Below the pieces are notes generated by a model that was given only the letters and a program-made list of their open reading frames with translations, was not told where the DNA came from and made no database searches. 64,000 nucleotides of DNA, from positions 2,613,532-2,677,531 of the forward strand of contig BCJX01000001.1 of NCBI GenBank assembly GCA_001600415.1, read 5' to 3'. Source of the DNA: Pascua guehoae. Taxonomy: Eukaryota; Basidiomycota; Tremellomycetes; Trichosporonales; Trichosporonaceae. The translations under genes were made by a program, and so were the position numbers. Numbering within the stretch: position 1 is the first letter of the stretch; every line of letters starts with the position of its first letter. Shown here in pieces: positions 56,382 through 64,000 of this stretch.

Positions 56382-58004
56382 ATGACCCAAACTGAAGTCA
56401 CCGACAAGGTCGACGCCATCGTCATGGGCGCGGGCGTGGCGGGCCTGTACCAGCTGTACCAGCTGCGCAAGAACGGCCTCAAGACCATCTGCTTTGAGGC
56501 GGGCGGCGACGTGGGCGGGACGTGGTACTGGAACCGGTACCCTGGCGCGCGGTTCGACTCCGAGTCGCTCATCTACCAGTATCTCTTTGACGAAAAGCTG
56601 TACAAGGACTGGAGCTGGAGCGAGCGGTTCCCTGGCCAGCCCGAGATTGAAAAGTGGTTGCACTATATTACGGACCGGCTCGACCTGCGCAAGGACATTC
56701 GGTTCAACGCGCGCGTCACGAGCGCCGTCTTCAACGAGGACACGGGCCGGTGGACGGTCAAGACGAGCCAGGGCGACATTGTCGACACGCAGTTTTTCGT
56801 GTCGTGCGGCGGCATGCTGTCGGCCCCGATCACCAACCAGTTCAAGGACCAGGACTCGTTCAAGGGCCAGATTGTCTACACGTCGCAGTACCCCGCGGGG
56901 GGCGTCGACGTAAAGGGCAAGCGTGTCGGTGTGGTCGGCATTGGCGCGACGGGCATCCAAGTCATCCAAACGATTGCGGCCGACTGCGGCAAGCTCACCG
57001 TCTTTGCGCGCACGCCGCAATACACGCTCCCGATGAAGAACCCGTCGTTTGGCGAAAAGGAGCAGCAAGAGTACAAGGCGCGCTTCAACGAGGTCAAGGA
57101 CGTGGTCCCCACGACCTTCTCGGGCTTCCAATTCGACTTTGAAAGGTCATGGCACACGTGCACGCCCGAGGAGCGCGTCCAGGCCATGGAGGAGGTGTAC
57201 GCCGACGGGTCGCTGAAAATGTGGCTATCGTCGTTTCCGGAAATCTTCTTTGAAGAAGAGGCGAGCGAGGCCGTGTCCGAGTTTGTGCGCGACAAGATGC
57301 GCAAGCGCCTCCAGAACAATCAACAGCTTATCAACGTCCTCGTGCCCCAGAAGGGCGACTATGGGTTTGGCACGCACCGCGTGCCGCTCGAGCGCAACTA
57401 TCTCGAAGTCTACCTCCGCAACAATGTCGAGGCGGTCAGCGTCAAGAAGAATCCGATTGCGCGGTTCACGCCCGACGGTATCGAGCTCGAAGACGGCACA
57501 AAGTACGACCTCGACGTCATCATCCTCGCCACGGGCTTTGACGCCGGCAGCGGCGCCCTCTCCCGCATCGACATTCGCGGCCGCGGCGGCAAGTCGCTCG
57601 CAGACGAGTGGGGCAAGGAAATCCGCACCACCATGGGTCTCGCCAAATACGGCTTCCCAAACCTCCTCACCACCGCCGTCCCACTCGCACCCTCGGCCGC
57701 CCTGTGCAACATGACCACCTGCCTCCAGCAGCAGACCGAGTGGATCACCGACGTCATCAACAAGATGCGCGCAGAGGGCCAGACCGTCATCGAACCCACC
57801 GAGGACGGCGAGGACGCCTGGGTCGTCCACCACGACCAGCTCGCCAACGCCACGCTCGTGCCCAAGACCGACTCGTGGTACATGGGCAGCAACGTCCCGG
57901 GCAAGCCGCGCCGCCTCCTATCCTACATTGGCGGTGTCGGCGTATACCGCAAAAAGTGCACAGAGGAGGCAGAGGCCGGATACCCTTCGTTTGTCCGCTC
58001 GTAG
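56382..58004 (+). CDS. Baeyer-Villiger-type flavin monooxygenase with altered fingerprint
   Basis: Intronless, 540 residues from the ATG at 56382, chosen because it has A at -3 and lies further from TTTATAGG; an in-frame ATG at 56325 is an alternative. The FAD fold AIVMGAGVAGLYQLYQLR, GGTWYWNRYPGARFDSES and the NADPH fold VGVVGIGATGIQVIQTIA place it with cyclohexanone-monooxygenase-like enzymes, which insert oxygen next to a ketone. The usual fingerprint F-x-G-x-x-x-H-T-x-x-W-P reads FKGQIVYTSQYP here, so Tyr replaces both the His and the Trp. The C-terminus has the family's ILATGFDAGSGAL. The lack of introns is unusual for this window and could reflect transfer. Confidence 0.87.
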   Translation: MTQTEVTDKVDAIVMGAGVAGLYQLYQLRKNGLKTICFEAGGDVGGTWYWNRYPGARFDSESLIYQYLFDEKLYKDWSWSERFPGQPEIEKWLHYITDRLDLRKDIRFNARVTSAVFNEDTGRWTVKTSQGDIVDTQFFVSCGGMLSAPITNQFKDQDSFKGQIVYTSQYPAGGVDVKGKRVGVVGIGATGIQVIQTIAADCGKLTVFARTPQYTLPMKNPSFGEKEQQEYKARFNEVKDVVPTTFSGFQFDFERSWHTCTPEERVQAMEEVYADGSLKMWLSSFPEIFFEEEASEAVSEFVRDKMRKRLQNNQQLINVLVPQKGDYGFGTHRVPLERNYLEVYLRNNVEAVSVKKNPIARFTPDGIELEDGTKYDLDVIILATGFDAGSGALSRIDIRGRGGKSLADEWGKEIRTTMGLAKYGFPNLLTTAVPLAPSAALCNMTTCLQQQTEWITDVINKMRAEGQTVIEPTEDGEDAWVVHHDQLANATLVPKTDSWYMGSNVPGKPRRLLSYIGGVGVYRKKCTEEAEAGYPSFVRS

Positions 58005-58326
58005 CCAGCCGTTGACAACCTTGGAGATTTTGTAGATGCTTGACGTGGGCCGTAGTGATGAGTCAGAAGTGGCTAGTGGAATGAATTGTCGAGTATACCA
58101 AGGTTGTTGGTGCGCCCGGCGGAATGGGAGACATATCACCTCTGTACTGACACTGACCTCACGACGTGCTGTGCCGATCAATGCCGTGCCCTCGTGTACC
58201 GAGGTCGAGTCTGAGTGCGAGGTCAAAGCCAAGTCGGGCTGATCGGCCTATCGCTCCACAAAGACCAAATATATGCCATGCCAGGATCAGAGCTCGGCTG
58301 AACTGAGAGTTGCTAACCGTGGTAGA
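58005..58326. other. Intergenic region, nothing recognised
   Basis: About 320 bp between the monooxygenase stop and the SDR remnant. No features seen. Confidence 0.55.
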
Positions 58327-58620
58327 TTAGTAAAAGGCCAAAGACATAATGACGACTGCGCCAATGCTAATACCAAAGATCAGTCTGACTGACGTCCAGA
58401 CGCGTGACGCGGCCTTTGAGGGCTGGTACGAGTAGGGTGCCCGAGCCGGCTGCGGAGAGGTCGCCCGCTGTTGATGACGGCCGCATTCTCCGTGCTTCTC
58501 TTGCCCGTTTCGAGGAGCGGGAGGGGGCGCGACAGTGAGGTGAAATTGCGACTTGACATTGAGGGCAAACACCTTGTCCCACCCCCACGCCTCGGCAAGG
58601 TCACTAGGGTTCCTCTTGGC
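58327..58620 (-). pseudogene. Short-chain dehydrogenase/reductase (SDR) remnant
   Basis: On the minus strand one frame reads WDKVFALNVKSQFHLTVA, the SDR helix-E segment with the N-V-K catalytic Asn region. A second frame continues LPLLETGKRSTENAAVINSG, the strand before the catalytic Ser. The first frame then gives YSYQPSKAASRVW, containing the Y-x-x-x-K catalytic pair. The pieces lie in the right order and spacing but need frame changes, and neither the N-terminal cofactor fold nor the C-terminal part is present. The open 81-codon frame is therefore read as a decayed fragment, not a working gene. Confidence 0.65.
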
Positions 58621-58884
58621 CTGTCTTCGAATGTAATTTAGTGACCGGGTTCAGAAGTGTGTGCCGTTGACTTGACCTGATCTGCGCAAATTGCCTTGAA
58701 ACGAGGGCGCCTCACACACCCACAAATGTGCCAGTTCCAACACAACATGGTAATCACGGTGCATGGACAAGGTCTGCACGCTTTCTCCTTCCAGTCGGCC
58801 GATAATGCTTCTTCCGTCCACCCTGTTCCGTCTCAGTCTCATCTGGCAGCACACTCCCAGAGTCGGGCCCTCCCACGCACGCGA

Positions 58885-59358
58885 TTAGAGCTTTGCGGCC
58901 TCAAACTCGTCGTAGCGGTGGAGTTCGGGCGCGCGCGCAATGAGTCCCTTGATGCCCGGCCCGAATGTCTGTGGTGAGTACGCCCTCCATGGTAGTTGCA
59001 TACCTTGAAGTACTGTCCGTCAGCACCACCACACCACCATACCATCCACCTCCCAACGCCAGAGTACACCACTCACAGGGTTCTGCGTGTGCTCCTTGAC
59101 GCCCGCGAGGCCGTCGTACCGCTCGACGACGCAGAAGCGCGTCGGCTCCTTTGCGTCCTGCATGACGTGCCAGTCGAACGTCTTGCTGTCCTTTTTGTAC
59201 GCCGCGGCCGCCTCGGCGAGCTTGGCGCGCAGCGCAGACTCCTTGCCCTTTGTCCGTCAGTGCTCGGCGCAGGTTCACGGAGCAGTGCCGTGCAAGGGGT
59301 GGGGTTGGAGAGGACGTACCGGCTGGGCGGTGAAGAAGACGACAATCGTGTGGACCAT
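58885..59358 (-). CDS. ABM-domain protein (antibiotic-biosynthesis-monooxygenase fold)
   Basis: Four exons (59358-59320, 59247-59077, 59012-59004, 58968-58885) give exactly 100 residues, the usual size of a single ABM domain. It starts MVHTIVVFFTAQPGKESAL, with the opening beta strand, then DWHVMQDAKEPTRFCVVERY and HTQNPYFKTFGPGIKGLI. The ferredoxin-like fold forms dimers; members include cofactor-free quinone-forming oxygenases and haem-degrading enzymes, and many have no known role. The YFK codons come from a 9-nt exon. It lies near a Baeyer-Villiger-type enzyme and an SDR remnant, which hints at a former oxidative pathway. Confidence 0.85.
59004..59012 (-). other. 9-nt microexon (exon 3 of the ABM gene)
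   Basis: TACTTCAAG between acceptor GACGGACAG and donor GTATGC; introns of 64 nt (59013-59076) and 35 nt (58969-59003). It encodes Tyr-Phe-Lys exactly. Confidence 0.8.
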
Positions 59359-60909
59359 GGCTGGAGATGTGGAGAGGGAGAATGGACGCGGTGGTGAGTG
59401 TTGTGCATGGTGATGTGGTCGTCGTTTATGATGCTGGAGATGGGATGAGATCTTTGGCCGGCTCGGCGTTGGCCGAGTAGCCGGAAACCACGGGGTACTC
59501 ACCGTGGGTAAATCGACTGGGCGCCGTTGACGTCAAGCAAAACGCATCGCGTGGCTGTCGCGTGCGGCTTCTCCTCCCCAACTCCTCCATATCCTCCTAT
59601 CCTCGATACGTTGGAGGCGCTCACGCTCAGCTCAGTCGCAAACTCGCCCATGTCTTAACCTGGCTGCTGGCTAGGATGCCAATGCGGCGACCGACTCACT
59701 TCCATCTCAGTTTGTCGCCTGCAGGAGGACGAGACGAGCCCACAGTTTTCCCATTCGGACTTTGACACCAATGGCATCCTTCAGTGCCATGGAGCGCCAG
59801 TCATGTGTACACGGAGCTGCTGGACAGCCCCAGCATGATCAGAATGCTCAGCAGAAGCAATGGGTTTAGGCGGCCACTCATCGCTTTTGAAACCGCGGCT
59901 ATCGAAGGATGGTGTGGGTTGCTGGAGGGATGGGTTGCTCTTATGGGGCTTCCCGCACACGGTACTCTCGTACTCCAGCTCGTCGTCCTCTCGTTACCCT
60001 CGGTTGGGGATGGGACCAGACCAAAGCCAACCGCGGTAAGCAAATCTCAAAGGTGGGTGGCACAAAATTGCCAAGCCCCGGCAAGCGATGCTCGATCAGA
60101 TGATCTACACGGCACGCCTCGTTAGGCACTACTGCGTTACTCTACCCCCGTTCTGTTATGGTGGCGTTGGACTCTTGGCAAACTAAGACGTGTGTTTAGT
60201 AGACGAGAGTGTGCTTTCTTGCTGCATGTTGCCTGTTGCCTGCAGCAGACCCAAAGACGATGCCGCCGGACCATGGCTTGCGGGCAGTCGCTGCGGCTCC
60301 GATGTGGTCGGAGATGGAATGGGCCCCGCTCCAGCCCCTGTCTGGCCCAGATCCCGCCGGCGCAAACACCACATGTGCATCTCGATAAGCGAACCATCCC
60401 AGCTGCAGCCATGCAGGCAGCTGCCCAGCTGCCCAGCATGTCCAGGCCGTGGCGAGCGGGAGAGGAATTTTCGACCTGGCTGCTTTGGGAAGCATGAGTG
60501 GCATGGATGGCGGCAAAGGGCCAAAGCGAGCGTCATCACAGCCAAGCCAAGCCCCCATGTGGTGCACCTTTCAGACGCCCAGGAACCACATCGAGAATAA
60601 GCGCACACGCGCAGATATCGTCCCCACGCTGCACGCTGCACTCTTGCTTTGCATCGACACCACGCGGAGGACACTGGGGTCTGGCGTGAACCACGCCGTT
60701 GGGTCCGGTCAGCTGTGGTGCAATAGTGCAGGCGCGAGCGTGAGCGCGCAGGTAGCAGCAGCGTTTGTTTAAAACATTTCCGCACTAACGTAGCGCGTAT
60801 CACCCTCCCCCCCCCCCCCCCCCCGGCTCGCATTTATCTCACACTCCCACTCTCTACTTGTTTCTTAACCTATCCCTCACACGACCACGCCGCCTCACGC
60901 CTGCCCATC
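59359..60909. other. Intergenic region, nothing recognised
   Basis: About 1.55 kb between divergent genes. Antisense and overlapping ORFs of 100-216 codons have no domain and no splice support. An 18-nt C run at 60807-60824 lies about 85 bp before the permease ATG, followed by a CT-rich leader. Confidence 0.5.
60807..60824. repeat. C18 homopolymer in the permease promoter
   Basis: Eighteen consecutive C residues about 85 bp upstream of the NCS1 permease start. Confidence 0.9.
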
Positions 60910-63286
60910 ATGGGCGTAGTATCCTACCTCAAGCCGTCATCATGGGTGCTGCCCAAGGAGGAATCGTGTATCGCGCCCGAGAATGTGTGGTCCAACAAGG
61001 GTGAGCCAGGCGCCAAGTCGTGCGGTGGCAGAACAAACAAACGCTCACACAATAGACATGGACCCAACACCCGAGGAACACCGGACGTGGACAATGTGGA
61101 CGTTTTTCGCATGTGCGCATTCATTCCTCCCCCCTTCCCCCTCTCCCGTCTTGTCCGTCACAATGTCTAATGCCAGACTGGATTTCGGATCTTGTTAATC
61201 CGTAAGTGATGCCTCACGGGGGTGTGGTAATCTGTGCAACAAGTTGGAACGGAGAGAAGAGTGGCAGAATTGTACTGGCGATAGCATGGCTGGTCGGCGT
61301 TGTGATAACGGGGATGGCTGTTTGTGGCCCGAGTTCTTGCGGATGCCGAGAGGAGGAACGGTGCTAATCGACAGGGGTTCATGGGCAACCGTCTCCAGCT
61401 TTGTCGCCCTCGGATTGACATGGTGGGAGTCGTGTCTCGCCGTCTTTTCTGGATGCTTGCTGGTCGCTATCGTCATTGCTGGTGGGTCTGCCCTAGTTTC
61501 AGTGTCAAATACGTTGTCACCCGCGCTGTTAGATGGAGCATTGTCGTTGGGGCATATGCCGCACCGGGCCCCAGCTCATTCGTACAACCCCGAGTGACCC
61601 TGTCGCTTCGACTGTGGCCCTGCATTCTCCTGATCATACTAACCCACTAGCCAACGGTGTCATTGGTACCAGGCTCCACACTCCCTTTGCGGTCACCTCG
61701 CGTGCCGTCTACGGCTACTGGGGTAGCAAGTTTGTTGTCTTGGTGAGTGATCGTTGGATGAGTGACGGTAAGCTGTTTCTGCTCTTGATTACCTTCAGAG
61801 CTAACCTCGTCCACAGTCGCGGTGCATTGTTGCCTGCTTCTGGCTTTCCATCAACTCTTGGGCCGGCGGCAAGCTCATCTCGCTCGCCATCATTGCCATC
61901 TGGCCATCGTACGCGCGGCTGCCCAACCAGGTGCCAGTGAGCCAGGGTGCGACAACCCAGGACTTTCTCAGCTTTTTCATCTTCTGGGTCATCCAGATGC
62001 CGTTCATCTTTATCCACCCGTCGCGCCTCAAGTGGGTGTTCAACGTAAAGGCTATCGTCGTGCCCATTGTGGCGCTGGGCACGCTCATCTGGGCCGTCAA
62101 GATTGCGGTTCCGAATGCGGCCTCTGCGCTGTCACACCCGGTCGAGCGTGCGCCGGCAGGCAAGCAGCGTTTCATCGCGTTCATGCTGTCGTTTACGTCC
62201 ATCCAGGGTGTGTGGGCGACCATGTCGGTCAACATTGGCGACTTTTCACGTTACTGCAAGTCGTCGCGGAGCAACTGGACGGTCATCTGGGCGCTGCCAT
62301 TGCTGTTCACCCTCATGTCCGTCTTTGCGGCCATCTCGGCCACGTGCACGTACTCGCGCTACGGCACGGCGCTGTACCAGCCATACGATGTCGTGGCCAA
62401 GTGGGGCACGTCGCCCGGCGGCCGCGCGGCCATGTTCCTCGGCGCCTTTGCATGGTCACTCGGTATCGTCACGACCAACATTACCGCCAACTCGATCTCG
62501 GCCGCCAACGACATGACGTCGCTCGCGCCAAAGTACATCAACATTAAGCGCGGCCAGTTCCTCGCCGTCACCATTGGCCTGTGGGGGTTTTCGCCATGGA
62601 AGGTGCTCAACTCTGCGCAAAACTTTCTCGCCTTTATGGCGTCCTACTCGGTCGTCCTCGCCCCGATTGCCGCGCTCATGGCCTTTGACTTTTTTGTCAT
62701 CAAACGCGGCCGCATCGACATTTACGAGCTTTACCGTCCCAAGGGCATCTACCGCTTCTGGCACGGGTGGAACTGGCGCGCGTACATTGCGCTCATTTGC
62801 GCCGTCGCGCCAAACCTGCCCGGCATGGCAAACGCCATCAACCCCAATGTCGACATTGGCAACGTAAAGTACATCTACATGGTCAGCAACTTTAGCGCAG
62901 ACGCCATTGCCCTGGCCATCTACTATGTCCTCAACATGATTTGGCCACCGCGCGAGTCGTTTGTCGACAAGGCCGTCCACGACATTGGCGACCGCATCCA
63001 CCCGTCCCTGTACGGTGGCGGCACGGCGGACGGCTATGGCAGTGACCCGTATCGCGCGTCGGGCCATGCTGGGGACGGCTACGGTGACAACGCCATGCAC
63101 GGCTCAGGATACCTCGCGGACGGATACCGCGGAGATGGCTACGGAGATGGCTACGGAGATGGCTACGGCCAAGGCTATGGCTACGACGAAGGCTATGGCG
63201 GCAATACCTATATCGACAACGAGAAGGACGTTACGACAACCACCGCCCAGGTTGCACGCCCCCACAGCGTGGTGCATGCCCTGTGA
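60910..63286 (+). CDS. NCS1-family nucleobase/allantoin/uracil permease
   Basis: Six exons (60910-61000, 61056-61112, 61177-61201, 61375-61481, 61651-61742, 61817-63286) sum to 613 residues. The start MGVVSYLKPSSWVLPKEES is followed by DMDPTPEEHRTWTMWTFFAY, then WISDLVNPGSWATVSSFVAL, the NCS1 entry region, assembled through a 25-nt exon. Further hallmarks are FWLSINSWAGGKL, GVWATMSVNIGDFSRYCKS and TTNITANSISAANDM. Fungal relatives (Fur4, Dal4, Fui1) import uracil, allantoin or uridine by proton symport at the plasma membrane. The cytoplasmic tail carries Gly-Asp-Gly-Tyr repeats not typical of the family. The exact substrate cannot be assigned. Confidence 0.9.
61177..61201 (+). other. 25-nt microexon (exon 3 of the NCS1 permease)
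   Basis: Acceptor TGCCAG, donor GTAAGT. It encodes W-I-S-D-L-V-N plus split codons at both ends. Confidence 0.85.
63131..63178 (+). repeat. 12-nt tandem repeats in the permease tail
   Basis: Three exact GGAGATGGCTAC units (63131, 63143, 63155) plus a degenerate fourth encode Gly-Asp-Gly-Tyr repeats in the C-terminal tail of the permease. Confidence 0.9.
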
Positions 63287-64000
63287 GAAAGTATCTGGTG
63301 CAATACACTCGCCCTATCCTCTCCACGAGTGCGCCATCGCTTGGGCTTCTCCGGGGAGCCCACCTAGCAGCATTATTTGTCAAGCCCTCGCTTCTTCTAT
63401 ACTCCAGGTCCCCAAGAGAGGTTGAAACTCATGACTGAGAAGCTGGTGACCGCCTCGCTCATACCTCCGTCTGGCTCTCGTTTTGTAACACAGATCATGC
63501 ATAGGTCACAACTTGCCTTTCAGTATCGCACAGTGTTCTATTGCGGGTGTGTGCTTGACTCGGTTCAGTAGATGAAGAAACTCGCCTGATGCCGAGTCCT
63601 AGCGCTCGTCCAAGTACTTTTGCGCCCCTGCTTCATGTAGGAGCGGCTCCTACCTAACCAACTGCTTGTTAGAACCCGTTGGGTCGGTGGATCATTCAAG
63701 TTGGGCCCTATCATATGTTGAGGGATATGCTCCTCGAGCGCCATTGTTTATGTAGCATGAGTATCGAGAACGACACGGGCTCGCGGTTGCAGCGCCATGC
63801 CGCCAAGCAGCCACTGGCCACTGGGCTGGCTTGGGCAATGGCGGAGATAACCGACGGGCCAAGGGTAGCCGGGCGGTCAGTGTCGGCGCCATCCACCCGT
63901 CATCGTCGATTGCCTAAACCTCTCACTCTAAGCTCGTTGCCAGCAGTAAACCCCGTCAATTCACATGGGGGAAATGCTGCGCCGCACACTCTCTCTTGCA
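63287..64000. other. 3' flank to window end, nothing recognised
   Basis: About 700 bp with only short unsupported ORFs on both strands. Confidence 0.55.

Noticed and set aside
56205..57131. 308-codon minus-strand ORF
   Set aside because: It lies antisense to the Baeyer-Villiger gene. Its Arg/Leu/Ala-rich translation has no domain and mirrors the GC-biased third positions of the real gene.
60183..60833. 216-codon minus-strand ORF
   Set aside because: No domain, no splice or promoter signals, and overlapped by equally long ORFs on the other strand.
1..64000. CRISPR array, bacterial operon or prophage
   Set aside because: No spaced direct repeats or bacterial features; spliceosomal introns and tRNA introns show nuclear fungal DNA.

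Overview
This is eukaryotic, fungal nuclear DNA. Genes are monocistronic and most carry several short GT-AG introns (32-70 nt is common). Branch sites read CTGAC or CTAAC and lie only a few bases before the AG. Coding sequence is GC-rich. The window holds PEX19, an RFC3 clamp-loader subunit, two intron-bearing tRNA genes and many MFS permeases. The style fits a basidiomycete yeast, most likely Tremellomycetes and perhaps Trichosporonales; that placement is inference. For several genes I added up the exon lengths, and each sum is divisible by three (MFS at 5.1 kb, flavin hydroxylase, FMO, TauD dioxygenase, SUMO-like protein, MFS at 34.5 kb, PEX19, ABM protein, NCS1 permease and others). This supports those models, including exons as short as 9-25 nt.

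Layout. 0.1-3.0 kb: ABC transporter (minus). 5.1-7.1 kb: allantoate-permease-type MFS (plus). 7.7-9.0 kb: unknown protein. 9.2-21.2 kb: a dense accessory block made of an MFS permease (minus), a salicylate-hydroxylase-like flavoprotein (minus), a flavin monooxygenase (plus), a second MFS permease (minus) and a TauD/Jlp1-type 2-oxoglutarate dioxygenase (plus). This looks like an uptake-plus-oxidation cluster. 21.2-30 kb: gene-poor, with a TP/RT-repeat protein and a putative secreted protein. 30.1-32.1 kb: single-pass cell-surface protein. 33.0-33.3 kb: small SUMO-like modifier ending in Gly-Gly. 34.5-39.9 kb: two more MFS transporters (minus).

41.8-49.5 kb is a housekeeping block: PEX19, a GNAT acetyltransferase, an F-box protein and RFC3. 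tRNA-Ala(CGC) and tRNA-Gln(TTG) follow at 49.7-50.3 kb. 51.5-53.9 kb is a Ser/Thr/Pro-rich locus whose reading frame is broken twice. 56.4-63.3 kb is a second accessory block: Baeyer-Villiger-type monooxygenase, SDR pseudogene remnant, ABM-fold monooxygenase and an NCS1 nucleobase/allantoin permease.

The transporters (five MFS, one ABC, one NCS1) and flavin or iron oxygenases dominate the window and suggest scavenging of organic N, S or aromatic compounds. The most interesting items are the SUMO-like gene, the set of microexons joined across very short introns, the 9-21 kb oxidation cluster, and the Baeyer-Villiger enzyme with an altered fingerprint.
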